From assembly GCA_017463445.1 (NCBI GenBank), contig JAFTPF010000137.1, positions 1 through 50,890 of the forward strand: DNA of 50,890 nucleotides, read 5' to 3'. The DNA comes from Clostridia bacterium (GTDB lineage: Bacteria > Bacillota > Clostridia > Oscillospirales > CAG-272). The position numbers and the translations under genes were made by a program. The notes beneath the pieces were generated by a model. The model had not been told where the DNA came from. It worked only from the letters and a program-made list of their open reading frames with translations, and did no database searches. This document shows positions 24,130-32,951 of the stretch, in pieces. Position 1 is the first letter of the stretch; each line of letters opens with the position of its first letter.

Positions 24130-25689
24130 ATGAAACACTATTTGCGATTGTTCTGTATGCTGCTGCCCCTCTCCCTTTTCGCAGGCGCACTCATCGCCTG
24201 CGGCTCCGATGACACTTCCACACTCGCTGACGACGCCGTCCCCGCTACCGAGTTTGCGGTGGGAGGCGACTTCGTGATCATCCTGCCCGCATCTCCCACC
24301 AACGGTGAGCTGCAGGCTGCCGCCGACCTCTCCTCCGCGCTGGGTAGGCTGGGCGTGACCGTTTCCACGGGAAACGACAGCGCCGAGGCAAAAAACGAGA
24401 TCCTCGTGGGCAAAACCAGCCGCAACGCCTCTCAGGAAGCACTCAGCGGACTGGCAGGCGGCGATTTCACCGTTAAGGTCACCGGCAACGCGGATCAGGG
24501 CTACAAGATCGTGCTTGCCGCCTCCGACGATAACGGCGTGGCATTTGCCGCTGATTATCTGATCAACACTTGCCTGACGGGCGAGACGGCGGGAACCATC
24601 TCGGTCTCGCTGGCACACACCTATCGGCGCGGTGACGTGAGCGTAGCGGGCACACCGTTGTCCGCATACACCGTGGTTTATGCGCAAGAAGGTGTCGGCG
24701 GTGACAAGGACGTGGAAGCGGCAAAATACGCTGACACCGCAAAAGTCTTTGCCGATCTGGCGGAGAAGACCACCGGCGTGCGGCTTACCGTAATCCCCGA
24801 CAGCGAGACGCTTCCCGAGGGCAAACTCATCCACTTCGGAAACACCTCTTCCCGAAACGATAACAGCGTTTATACTTCCAAGCTATCGCGCAATATCTGC
24901 GCATACACGGTTCGCTTCCTGCAAAACGGCGATCTTGCATTGGCAGGGGGCAACGCTTGCTCCGCCCTGGCGGCGGGTGAGGCATTCCTGTCCGCGATTC
25001 GCGCAGCAGAGGCAGAGATCACCGACGAGCTGGCTCTGGCGGGTGAAAAGGAGCTAATCCGCGTTGCCTGCGTGGGCGACAGCATCACCTACGGCACCAA
25101 CTCCACCGATCCGTCCATGCAAAGCTATCCCGTTTATCTCCAGCGGATGCTGGGCTACGATTACTATGTTGAAAAGTTCGGTGCGCCCAGTCACTCCCTC
25201 ATCGAGACCGACACCCAGAGCTTTTTGAAGCACGAATACTTCAAACGGAGCACGGCAGGCGATCCCGATGTGGTCATCGTGATGCTGGGCACCAATGACT
25301 GCCGCACCCAGAAATGGGAGGACTCCGCTTACAAGGATTGGAGCGATCCCGCCCGCAAGGAAGCGTTCCTCTCCTCGGGTCAGAAGCTGATCGATGCTTA
25401 TCGGAAGGCAAACAGCGAGGTGCAGATCATCTTCTCCACCTGTCCCACCGTTCCCCAGGACGCATGGCTGGGCACCGACTGGACCGCCCGCATCAGACGC
25501 TACGGCAATCCCGCCATCAATGAGCTTGCCGGTGCGAACGGCTATCCGGTGATCGACATCTTCTCCTACTCCGAAGATCATCCCGAGATGTTCGAGGGCG
25601 GCGACGGTCTGCATCCCCAGAACGAGCAGTACCAGATCTTGGCACAGGGGATCTACGATCTGGTTAAGGATATGATCAAGAAGCCTTAA
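24130..25689 (+). CDS. GDSL/SGNH-hydrolase lipoprotein
   Basis: 519 residues. The signal peptide ends FAGALIAC (lipobox LIAC). Residues about 40-175 resemble the N-terminal accessory domain of alpha-glucuronidases and hexosaminidases (VIILPASPTNGELQAAADLSSALG, NEILVGKTSR). From about residue 310 an SGNH esterase fold is clear: IRVACVGDSITYG (block I Ser), MLGTNDCR (block III Asn) and GDGLHPQNEQY (block V Asp and His). It is probably an extracellular carbohydrate esterase (deacetylase) acting with the GH97 protein upstream. RBS GAAAGGA precedes ATG. A strong terminator follows. Confidence 0.88.
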   Translation: MKHYLRLFCMLLPLSLFAGALIACGSDDTSTLADDAVPATEFAVGGDFVIILPASPTNGELQAAADLSSALGRLGVTVSTGNDSAEAKNEILVGKTSRNASQEALSGLAGGDFTVKVTGNADQGYKIVLAASDDNGVAFAADYLINTCLTGETAGTISVSLAHTYRRGDVSVAGTPLSAYTVVYAQEGVGGDKDVEAAKYADTAKVFADLAEKTTGVRLTVIPDSETLPEGKLIHFGNTSSRNDNSVYTSKLSRNICAYTVRFLQNGDLALAGGNACSALAAGEAFLSAIRAAEAEITDELALAGEKELIRVACVGDSITYGTNSTDPSMQSYPVYLQRMLGYDYYVEKFGAPSHSLIETDTQSFLKHEYFKRSTAGDPDVVIVMLGTNDCRTQKWEDSAYKDWSDPARKEAFLSSGQKLIDAYRKANSEVQIIFSTCPTVPQDAWLGTDWTARIRRYGNPAINELAGANGYPVIDIFSYSEDHPEMFEGGDGLHPQNEQYQILAQGIYDLVKDMIKKP

Positions 25690-25700
25690 TTCAAAAAAGA

Positions 25701-25730
25701 AAAAGCCCGCAAGAAATTGCGGGCTTTTTT
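25701..25730 (+). terminator. Rho-independent terminator of the GDSL gene
   Basis: Perfect 12-bp stem (25701-25712 with 25717-25728), GAAA loop and T-run. Confidence 0.9.
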
Positions 25731-25797
25731 GAAAGTTCTTTGATCCAAACTTTCTTTCAAGAAAGTTTGGCGGGGTGTGGGGCGGTGCCCCACCTAT
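25731..25797. repeat. Intergenic palindrome-rich repeat, copy E (reverse orientation)
   Basis: AAAGTTCTTTG, then CCAAACTTTCTT/AAGAAAGTTTGG (25745-25756 with 25759-25770), then GGGGC-GGT-GCCCC. Read on the minus strand this gives the same order of parts as copies A and D. Confidence 0.6.
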
Positions 25798-25798
25798 C

Positions 25799-25860
25799 AC
25801 GACAGCATTGCTCTATCAATAACGATCGGCAACGCTGCCTTACGACAGCATTGCTCGATC
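25799..25860. repeat. Short tandem duplication at the 3' end of the ABC ATPase gene
   Basis: ACGACAGCATTGCTC plus ATC occurs at about 25800-25819 and again at 25842-25861. The second copy is the last codons of the ATPase; the first lies just beyond the stop. Confidence 0.6.
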
Positions 25861-26633
25861 GTTAGCAAATTCGCAGCCGCTGGCTACCGAGAATTTCGCC
25901 AGCAGGTCATCAACGGTCAGTTTCTTCTTTTCCTCGCCGGAGATGTCCAGGATCACGCGTCCCTCGTGCATCATGATCAGACGGTTACCGTGGGCAATAG
26001 CGTCCTTCATATTGTGGGTAATCATTACGGTAGTCAGCTTGTTCTCGTTGACGATCCGATCGGTGAGAGAAAGCACTTTCGCGGCGGTCTTGGGGTCAAG
26101 GGCGGCGGTGTGCTCGTCCAAAGGAGCAGCTTGGGTCGCTGCAGGGTCGCCATCAGGAGGGTCAACGCCTGCCGCTGACCGCCCGAGAGAAGTCCCACCT
26201 TGGTGGTCATACGGTTCTCAAGCCCCAGCTCCAGCATCGCCAGCTTTTCTCTGTATTCCGCACGCTCGGCTTTGCGGATGCCCCAGCCCAGTCCGCGGGA
26301 TTTGCCGCGACGGGCGGCAAGGGCCAGATTTTCCTCAATGTTCATCCCTGCTGCAGTTCCCATCATGGGATCCTGGAATACGCGTCCCAAGAACTTCGCC
26401 CGACGGTGTTCGGGCATAGCGGTAACGTCCACGCCGTCGATGGTGATGCTACCTGCATCCACCCGCCACACACCTGCAATGGCGTTGAGCATAGTGGATT
26501 TACCCGCGCCGTTACCGCCGATGACGGTAACGAAATCGCCGTCATTCAGGGTAAGAGAGAGATTCTTCAGCGCGATCTTCTCGTTGACGGTGTTGGGATT
26601 GAAAACTTTATAAATGTTAGAGAGTTCAAGCAT
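25840..26633 (-). CDS. ABC transporter ATPase, TrpZ-like (interrupted by a frameshift)
   Basis: A cytosolic ABC ATPase. The first part (26633 down to about 26121) has Walker A IGGNGAGKST, Q-loop VFQDPMMG and signature LLSGGQRQALTLLMAT; the second part supplies Walker B and D-loop (LLLLDEHTAALDP once joined) and the H-loop TVMITHNMKDA. The join is at an AAA run on the plus strand (26120-26122, TTT in the coding sense); a fourth T restores PKLLLLDEHTAALDP. The corrected protein is about 264 residues. Its start overlaps the permease stop by 8 bases. With that permease and the DUF534-type binding protein it forms an importer of the TrpXYZ type, proposed substrates tryptophan or tyrosine. Probably a sequence error. 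Confidence 0.85.
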
Positions 26634-27567
26634 TGGTACTGTCCTCCTCTTGCGCCATGATGGATTTGATGGAGGGACGGACGAAACGCCGCTTCAGATA
26701 GGGAATGCCCAGGAAGATGGCTACGACTGCCGCAGACAGCAGCTTCAGAAGGTCGGCATCCAGACCCAGCCAGATGACCGTCTGATAAACGATATAATAG
26801 ATGATGCCGCCCACCACTACCGCACACAGACGGAGCGCGAAGTTCCTCAGCAACTTGGAGAGGAGCACCTCGCCGATGATCACGGCGGCAAGTCCGATGA
26901 CGATGGCACCTCTGCCCTTCTGTACGTCTGCCTGACCATCGTACTGAGCAAGCAGTGCGCCCGACAGAGCAACGATGCCGTTGGAGAGCATCAGTCCGAA
27001 GACCTTCATGGTGTTGGTGTTGATGCCCTGGGCGCGGCTCATATTCGGATTGTTACCGGTGGCGCGGAGAGCGGAGCCCATGGCGGTACCGAACAGCCAA
27101 TACAGCACGCAGATCACCACGATAACGAAGATCGCGGTCACGAAGATAGGATTCTGATAGAAGGGTACGCCCTTCAGCTCGCCCATTGATACCAGCACGT
27201 CGTATTTGCGGGTGTTGATGGTCTGGTTGCCCGAGCCGAGGATCTTCAGGTTGACCGAGTAGAGAGAAAGCTGGGTGAGAATGCCCGCCAGAATAGGGGG
27301 GATCCCCAGCAGAGTGTGGAGAAGACCGGTGATCATACCTGCCAGCATTCCGGCGATCACCGCACCGATGATCGCAACGGGCATACTGTAGCCGTTAATG
27401 AGCAGCATAACGCAGACGGCACCGCCGGTTGCCATGGTACCGTCTACCGTCAGATCGGCGATATCCAGCACGCGGTAAGTGATGTACACGCCGATCGCCA
27501 TAATGCCCCAGATCAGACCCTGGGCAACGGCTCCCGGCATTTGGTTTAAGAGAGTGGAGATATCCAT
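26626..27567 (-). CDS. ABC transporter permease, TrpY-like
   Basis: 313 residues with eight or nine membrane segments of the branched-chain/LivH-like permease fold (VAQGLIWGIMAIGVYITYRVLDIADLTVDGTMATGGAV is the family signature near the N-terminus). It forms the membrane channel of the importer with the binding protein upstream and the ATPase downstream. ATG 27567 follows GAAAGGAACCGTAT; a longer in-frame start at 27606 lacks a ribosome binding site. Gap to the binding protein gene is about 80 bases. Confidence 0.9.
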   Translation of the reverse strand: MDISTLLNQMPGAVAQGLIWGIMAIGVYITYRVLDIADLTVDGTMATGGAVCVMLLINGYSMPVAIIGAVIAGMLAGMITGLLHTLLGIPPILAGILTQLSLYSVNLKILGSGNQTINTRKYDVLVSMGELKGVPFYQNPIFVTAIFVIVVICVLYWLFGTAMGSALRATGNNPNMSRAQGINTNTMKVFGLMLSNGIVALSGALLAQYDGQADVQKGRGAIVIGLAAVIIGEVLLSKLLRNFALRLCAVVVGGIIYYIVYQTVIWLGLDADLLKLLSAAVVAIFLGIPYLKRRFVRPSIKSIMAQEEDSTNA

Positions 27568-27649
27568 ATACGGTTCCTTTCGGATGGAATATATGCTTTT
27601 TGACACAAAATCGGGGTTTGAAAGAGATTCTTCAAACCCCGTTTGTCAA

Positions 27650-28621
27650 TTATTCAGCGGAAGTCTCGATGGCGGTGTAGCCTTCGGGAATGGTGATGCC
27701 CAGCTCGTCGCAGATCGCCTTGTTGTACTTCTTGGTAAACTCGGGAGCGTATTCGATGGGCATTTCGGAGATCTTTGCCTCGCCCTTCAGGATCTTGGCA
27801 GCCATCAGACCGGTAGCATAGCCCAGATCGTAGTAGCTGATAGACAGGGTAGCGATACCGCCGCCGGAGCACATACCTTCCTCACCGGTGATCACGGGAA
27901 CCTTAGCGGGACGGGCAACCTGATCCAGGATGCTCATGTAGGTAGCAACGGTGTTATCGGTGGGAACGTAGATCGCGTCGCATTCGGAAACGGCGTTGGT
28001 GCATACGCCGGACATATCGTTGGAGTCGGTGAAGGTGTAGACCTTGCAGGTCTTACCTGCCGCTTCCAGATAACCCTTGACCTTGTCAACCTGATACTTG
28101 GAGTTTGCCTCTGCGGAACAGTAGATCAGACCGATGGTGTTCTTATCGGGGATGAGCTCGGTAAACAGAGCAGCCTGCTGATCCAGAGGAGCAAGGTCGG
28201 AGGTACCGGAAACGTTGCCGCCAACGGTGCCGTTAAAGTTGTCGATGTCCAGTGCTACGCCGTACTCGGTGACAGAGGTACCCAGGATCGGGATGGTCTG
28301 GGTAGCGTTATAGGCAGTCTGCAGAACGGGGGTAGCGTTGGCAAGGATCAGATCCACTTCGTCGGAAACAAAGCTGTTGATGATGGTGGTGCAGGCAGAC
28401 TGATCGCCGCCGGCGTCCTGTACCTTGAAGGTGACTTTGTCGCCCAGTTCAGCCTTCAGTGCATCCTGGAAGCCCTGGGTAGCGGCGTCCAGCGCAACGT
28501 GGGGCTGGATCTGGCAGATGCCGACGGTATAGGTGTCTTTGGTGGAAGTGGTGTCTTCGGAGCAAGCTGCCATACCGAGCATCATCGTACCGGCAAGTAA
28601 AAGAGAAAACAGTTTTTTCAT
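27650..28621 (-). CDS. ABC transporter substrate-binding lipoprotein, TrpX-like (DUF534 family)
   Basis: 323 residues. The signal peptide ends MLGMAAC (lipobox MAAC). The body is a type I periplasmic-binding fold of the ABC_sub_bind (DUF534) family: YTVGICQIQPHVALDAATQGFQDAL, PILGTSVTEYGVALDIDNF, VSGTSDLAPLDQQAALFTELIPD, GLIYCSAEANSKYQVD, EYAPEFTKKYN. Family members are annotated as tryptophan- or tyrosine-binding. ATG 28621 rather than 28627 because AGGAG is 8 bases upstream. It is the first gene of the importer operon and has a clear promoter. Confidence 0.9.
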   Translation of the reverse strand: MKKLFSLLLAGTMMLGMAACSEDTTSTKDTYTVGICQIQPHVALDAATQGFQDALKAELGDKVTFKVQDAGGDQSACTTIINSFVSDEVDLILANATPVLQTAYNATQTIPILGTSVTEYGVALDIDNFNGTVGGNVSGTSDLAPLDQQAALFTELIPDKNTIGLIYCSAEANSKYQVDKVKGYLEAAGKTCKVYTFTDSNDMSGVCTNAVSECDAIYVPTDNTVATYMSILDQVARPAKVPVITGEEGMCSGGGIATLSISYYDLGYATGLMAAKILKGEAKISEMPIEYAPEFTKKYNKAICDELGITIPEGYTAIETSAE

Positions 28622-28681
28622 AATCATTCTCCTATTTTTTGGGGGGTTACTTTACCCTGTAATATTTAAAAATACATATTT

Positions 28682-28710
28682 ATTATACTCGTTTAGCGGT
28701 AAAAAGTCAA
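28682..28710 (-). promoter_or_regulatory. Sigma-A promoter of the TrpXYZ-like operon
   Basis: Minus strand: -35 TTGACT (28710-28705), 17-bp spacer, -10 TATAAT (28687-28682). The leader is about 55 bases and too short for a T-box. Confidence 0.85.
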
Positions 28711-28772
28711 TTCCCATTCCCACAAAATTATACACTTTTTTTTGTATATTTTTCACAAATCTCCCTGTTCGA

Positions 28773-28801
28773 TTGACGAAAAAGCGTTTCTCTGCTATAA
28801 T
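28773..28801 (+). promoter_or_regulatory. Promoter of the second sigma locus
   Basis: -35 TTGACG (28773-28778), 17-bp spacer, -10 TATAAT (28796-28801). Confidence 0.8.
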
Positions 28802-28908
28802 AAATATGCAAATACTTTTGTTTTTCGCGCGTGCGCGTTACCTTTTCCGAAGAATTGCGTCTTTAGGGTAAAGGCAAGCGATCTCGGATCGCAGAAAGGA
28901 GGGCGACC

Positions 28909-29271
28909 ATGACCGATCATCAAATCATAGACCAATTCTGGGCGCGCTCGGAAACTGCCATTGCCGAAGTCCAGAACCGTTACGGTGCCGCCGGGGAGGC
29001 GGTCGCCAACAATTTGCTGCAAAACTCCGCCGACGCGGAGGAATGCGTCAACGACGCCCTGCTCCGTCTTTGGAACTCCATCCCACCCCAGCGTCCCGTC
29101 TCCCTGTGGGCGTATTTCGTGAAGGTGATCCGCAATCTGGCGCTGGATCGTCTACGAAAAAAGTCTGCCGCCAAGGCGGTAGGACTGTCCACCCACGCCG
29201 CCAAGATGCGGCTGTCCAGAATGCGCTCTCGCCTGCGAGAGAAGCTGAAAGAGGAAGGGATCAACGTATGA
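28909..29271 (+). CDS. ECF-type sigma factor with internal deletion
   Basis: Only 120 residues. Region 2 is intact (VANNLLQNSADAEECVNDALLRLWNSIP, SLWAYFVKVIRNLALDRLRKKSA), but the protein jumps straight from RKKSAAK into the end of region 4 (GLSTHAAKMRLSRMRSRLREKLKEEG). The linker and first half of region 4.2, some 50 residues present in normal ECF factors such as the one at 18615-19127, are missing in frame. Such a protein could hold core polymerase but should not recognise -35 DNA. RBS AAAGGAGGG precedes the ATG. Its stop overlaps the next ATG (ATGA). Confidence 0.8.
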   Translation: MTDHQIIDQFWARSETAIAEVQNRYGAAGEAVANNLLQNSADAEECVNDALLRLWNSIPPQRPVSLWAYFVKVIRNLALDRLRKKSAAKAVGLSTHAAKMRLSRMRSRLREKLKEEGINV

Positions 29272-30667
29272 CGAGGACAAATTCTAATACCGAACGGTTA
29301 TACAAGCTGATGGGCGCCCTCTCGCCCGAGCTACTGTCCGACTCTTTCCCAGAGGGAGCGGGCATCCACAATGCGCCCTCCTTTCGCTCCCGTCACTCAA
29401 GGCGGATCGGGAAAGCAGTGCTGGCATACGCGGCGTGCGCGGTGGTGCTGGTGGGCGCGTTGCTGTTCGTGCCGAAGCTGATGGATCAGTCGAGCGACCC
29501 GCCTGCAGCGACCAACGTCGACAGCTATTTTACCGAGGACGGCGGTTGGGATTTAACCAAGCTGTCCCCTTCCGCCAATACGCGCGACATTTATTCCTGC
29601 GTAGAAGGCAGGCTGGAGGATCCGATCATTTGTCTGTCCCAGCAGCGTTCGCTCTCTCTCACGCTGACCGCTCAGCATCAGGGCACCGAAAGCGCGCCCT
29701 ATTCTCACACTGTAGGTGACGTGGGTCTGGAGGTGCTTTTGGACGGCAATGGTACGCGCTCCCGACCACCGCGGGCGGTCTGCAAACGGTCGCGAGCGGA
29801 TCGACCGAGCTGACCCTGCGCGGTGACAGTACCCAGATCGAGATCACGCTTCCTGTAGAAGATTACAACAACCTGCCCGCCGGTCACTATCGGGTTGCCG
29901 TAGACTTCGAAGTGGACCATCTGTACACCTATCATACCCCCGACGCCTCCCGCGGCATGGTATACACTGCCTTTACCATCGTGGATGAGCCCGATGCGCC
30001 CTTCCTGACAGACGAAGGGTGGCAAATCGACGGGTTACCGCTCGCTCCTTCCCGCAAGGTGCCGGATTGTATCACCGCAATCACCAACACACCCAGCCTC
30101 TGCCTTTCCGAGAGCCGCCGCTTCCACGTAGACTTCGAATACGCGTGGGTGGGCAATCATCGGAGCTGGGGAGAGCACTCGCACTACTATCTCAAAGGGG
30201 ACGCTTTGCTGCTGGAAGTGTATTTGAACGGGCAATGGTATACCATTCCCTCTACTATGAGCAGTCAAACGACTTCTACGTCTTTGATGGGCGAGATGGA
30301 ATTCATCCTGCCGGAGGAGTATGCGCAAACCTTCCCCACGGGAATACGGATCATGGACGGGCTGGACACAACGCACGATTGGTATCCCGCCGCAACCGCC
30401 GACCAACGATTTGCCGTTTCCGCTACCATCGTCGTCAGAGGGCAGACCGTTTCAGCGGCAGACTACCTCCGATCGCTGGGGTGGGAGATCCTTCCCGACG
30501 AGCTCCACAGAGTGCAGACGCATTATTTCCCCGACACTACCGAAACGGCGTTGGCGGCAGTGACCAGAGAGCAGATCTATTCGGTGACTCTGGAGGACAT
30601 CGCCACGTTTTACGGTTGCGAGGCTAGAGACGTGGGGGCTACCTTCATCGGTGCCGTTCACGGTTAA
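29268..30667 (+). CDS. Membrane-anchored partner of the second sigma factor (interrupted by a frameshift)
   Basis: Corrected length about 466 residues. Residues 1-48 are cytosolic, 50-68 a TM helix (AVLAYAACAVVLVGALLFV), the rest extracellular. The N-terminal module matches that of the LRR protein at 15530-18622 (RRIGKAVLAYA here, RRISKAVVAYA there). The ectodomain has two similar all-beta domains, shown by GLEVLLDG-QWYALPTT and LLEVYLNGQWYTIPST. The first frame ends at 29813, while the continuing frame stays open to 30667. The break is at GG 29745-29746: the parallel site in domain 2 reads GGG, and adding one G restores LLDGQWYALPTT. Starts by ATGA overlap with the sigma gene. Confidence 0.75.
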
Positions 30668-30674
30668 CTCAACC

Positions 30675-30706
30675 AAACTCCCGCATTCCACCGAATGCGG
30701 GAGTTT
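30675..30706 (+). terminator. Rho-independent terminator of the second sigma locus
   Basis: Perfect 14-bp stem (30675-30688 with 30693-30706), CACC loop, TTTT tail. Confidence 0.9.
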
Positions 30707-30709
30707 TGC

Positions 30710-30738
30710 TTGACATTTTCGAAAAATCCTGCTATACT
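30710..30738 (+). promoter_or_regulatory. Consensus promoter of the TIM-barrel gene
   Basis: -35 TTGACA (30710-30715), 17-bp spacer, -10 TATACT (30733-30738). Confidence 0.85.
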
Positions 30739-30781
30739 GAAAAAAACGCCCCTTGCGAGGGCGACGAAGGAGTGATACGCT

Positions 30782-31648
30782 ATGTGGAAGCAAAAACTGG
30801 GACTTGGTATCTTAGGTCTGCCCGGGATGAGCGTTGCCGATGAGATCCGTGCCATGCGGAAGGTGGGCTTCGAGGCCTTCTTCACCGGATGGAGCAAGGG
30901 AGATCCCGTGGAGGAATGGGCCAAGGTCGCCGCCGAGTGCGGGATGATCTATCAATCCATCCACGCGCCCTTCGGAAGGGCCGCCGACATCTGGGGCGCG
31001 GATGATGAAAAGGGCAACGCCGCCGTCGCCGAGCTGTGCGACTGTCTGGACGCCTGCCGGCGTGCGGGAGTGCCGATCATGGTGGCACACGCCTTTATCG
31101 GCTTCAAGGATCATTCTCCCACCGAAATCGGGCTTACCCGTTTTGAGAGAGTCGTCCGCCACGCAGAGAAGCGCGGAGTCAAGATCGCCCTGGAGAACAC
31201 CGAGGGCATCGAGTATCTGGATGCTCTGCTGGCGCACTTCAAGGACAACAAAACGGTGGGATTTTGCTGGGACACGGGGCACGAGATGTGCTACAACTAC
31301 TCCGAGGACCTCCTTGCCCGCTGGGGTGATCGGCTCCTTGCCACCCACGTCAACGACAATCTGGGTATCCGTGACGTATCGGGCGAGATCACCTGGATCG
31401 ACGATCTGCATCTTCTCCCCTTCGACGGCATCGGCGACTTTAGCGAAAAGATGGCACGGCTCGCCCGTGCGCGCACGCCCGATGTGCTAACCTTCGAGCT
31501 GTCCCTGCGCTCCAAGCCCGACCGCCGCGAGAACGCGCCCTACGCCCGTATGGAGCCGATAGACTATCTCACCGCCTGCTATATCCGTGCCTGCAGAGTG
31601 GGTGCGCTGCTCATCCGCGCGCGGGGAAATGGACATTTTGATTTTTGA
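30782..31648 (+). CDS. Sugar phosphate isomerase/epimerase family TIM-barrel protein
   Basis: 288 residues, cytosolic. The AP-endonuclease 2/xylose isomerase-like barrel is shown by GFEAFFTGW, YQSIHAPFG, GVPIMVAHAFIGF, GVKIALENTEG (metal-binding Glu), VGFCWDTGHE (Asp and His ligands), LLATHVNDN and HLLPFDGIGDF. Such enzymes isomerise or epimerise sugars and inositols with a divalent metal. The C-terminal end RARGNGHFDF is unremarkable. It is monocistronic with a consensus promoter. Substrate not identifiable. Confidence 0.88.
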   Translation: MWKQKLGLGILGLPGMSVADEIRAMRKVGFEAFFTGWSKGDPVEEWAKVAAECGMIYQSIHAPFGRAADIWGADDEKGNAAVAELCDCLDACRRAGVPIMVAHAFIGFKDHSPTEIGLTRFERVVRHAEKRGVKIALENTEGIEYLDALLAHFKDNKTVGFCWDTGHEMCYNYSEDLLARWGDRLLATHVNDNLGIRDVSGEITWIDDLHLLPFDGIGDFSEKMARLARARTPDVLTFELSLRSKPDRRENAPYARMEPIDYLTACYIRACRVGALLIRARGNGHFDF

Positions 31649-31696
31649 TATTTTTTCGTCCTTCGATGTCCGATTTTGATAGAATTGTTCATACAT

Positions 31697-31708
31697 ATAT
31701 GGTATAAT
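31697..31708 (+). promoter_or_regulatory. Extended -10 promoter of the CBM9 lipoprotein
   Basis: TGGTATAAT (TG at 31700-31701, TATAAT at 31703-31708). No good -35. Confidence 0.5.
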
Positions 31709-31766
31709 CAAACTAACATAGTGTACATATGCACCACTGTATTTTTTAGAAATGAGGTAACAGAAC

Positions 31767-32588
31767 ATGAAAAAGAAACTGACCGCACTGGTTCTGCTGG
31801 CGTCTCTGCTCTTCGCTACTACCGCTTGCGCGAGCGATGCAGCCGATGAGACTTCCGCCGCAGACACCACCCCCGCACAGCAGACCACTACTGCAAAGCA
31901 GACCACCACTCTGACTCCCCCCGTGGTCGTTCCTCCCGAGACCAATGGCGAAGAGGACGACTGGACAGACATCTCCGAGATGTTCATCCCCTACGGCTCC
32001 GCTACTGTTGACGGCACCAAGGACGAGTCCTGGGCAAACGCCGCTACCGTTTCTCTTGACCTGGTCAAGAAAGACAAGCCCAACGAGGACACCGTCGTTG
32101 AGGCAAGCGCAATGTGGGACGAGAACGGCCTCTACTTCCTGTTTGAGATCACCGACTCCGACATCTACACCGGCGGCTCTGTGGGCGACTACAACAACGA
32201 TGGCATCTACGTATACGTTTCCGAGGATCCTCTGGCTTACTGGACTTCTTTCGAAGCCTTCGCAGGCGGCACCTATCAGTTCGCACTGATCGATAACGGT
32301 CTGGAAATGCTGCCCCGTCACGGTGACACCACGGTCAACCTGAACGCAAAGACCGCTTACACCCGCACCGAGACCGGCATGATCATCGAATTCTCCTACG
32401 TTCCCTACCACACTCCCGTTGCAGCAGGCAACTTCCTGCTGATGGACTTCCAGTACAACGACTGCACCTCCAGCGGCACCCGCTCCGGCGGTATGGGCTG
32501 GTACAACGGCTCCGACACTAACGCTGACACCTCTCTGTGGGCAGTTGTAAAGCTGCTGGCACAGGGCGAGACCGCTCCTGAGCTGTAA
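31767..32588 (+). CDS. Lipoprotein with CBM9-type carbohydrate-binding domain
   Basis: 273 residues. The signal peptide ends LLFATTAC (lipobox TTAC) and a Thr/Ala/Gln-rich linker follows. Residues about 75-270 match the CBM9_1 (DOMON-like) pattern: ATVDGTKDESWANAATVSL, SAMWDENGLYFLFEITDSDIYTG, YNNDGIYVYVS, TRTETGMIIEFSYVPY and LLMDFQYNDC. These bind sugar ends such as cellobiose or xylo-oligosaccharides, here on the cell surface. Followed by a strong bidirectional terminator. Unlike its neighbours it shows a strong preference for a few codons (GAC, CTG, GTT), suggesting high expression. Confidence 0.88.
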   Translation: MKKKLTALVLLASLLFATTACASDAADETSAADTTPAQQTTTAKQTTTLTPPVVVPPETNGEEDDWTDISEMFIPYGSATVDGTKDESWANAATVSLDLVKKDKPNEDTVVEASAMWDENGLYFLFEITDSDIYTGGSVGDYNNDGIYVYVSEDPLAYWTSFEAFAGGTYQFALIDNGLEMLPRHGDTTVNLNAKTAYTRTETGMIIEFSYVPYHTPVAAGNFLLMDFQYNDCTSSGTRSGGMGWYNGSDTNADTSLWAVVKLLAQGETAPEL

Positions 32589-32598
32589 TTTCATCCAT

Positions 32599-32630
32599 AA
32601 AAAAATCACTGCTTTCGCAGTGATTTTTTT
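32599..32630. terminator. Bidirectional terminator
   Basis: Perfect 14-bp stem (32599-32612 with 32617-32630), TTTC loop, A- and T-runs on both sides. Confidence 0.9.
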
Positions 32631-32638
32631 ATTGCGGT

Positions 32639-32951
32639 TTATCGGTTGGGCACTGCGCTGACGATCACGTTCCGATTGCGCCAAGTGTCTTCTTTACTGC
32701 CCGACACACTGTAACGGAGATACAGATCCTTACTGAGCCGCGAGATGTCAAGGGCGATCTCCAAAGTAGTGAATCCCCACGAGCTGTCCAGCATACCGGA
32801 ACCGTGTTCAAAGGGGTGTACATACAGCAAGGATGCTTCTTCCTCAGGGGGATTGCCAAAACGTACTTGTCGTAAAATTCCATCAGCGCAAAACAGGAGG
32901 TCATGGTTCCCACCAGCAGGGTGCTCAACAATACTGCTAATGCTTTTTCAT
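32639..32951 (-). pseudogene. Small lipoprotein gene with two frameshifts
   Basis: Preceded by AAAGGAG, ATG 32951 would give MKKALAVLLSTLLVGTMTSC, a lipoprotein signal, but only if one A is added to the A5 run (32944-32948 on the plus strand); as written the frame stops after four codons. A second shift near CC 32880-32881 moves the frame from ...TSCFALM to GILRQVRFGNPPEEEASLL and on through YVHPFEHGSG to VIVSAVPNR before the stop. With both corrections it encodes about 104 residues. It resembles no family I know. Either a young pseudogene or two homopolymer errors. Confidence 0.6.

Noticed and set aside
28622-28681. T-box or riboswitch ahead of the TrpXYZ-like operon
   Set aside because: The leader from the mapped promoter is only about 55 bases, with no T-box motif or terminator/antiterminator pair; a small GGGT...ACCC pairing is all that is seen.
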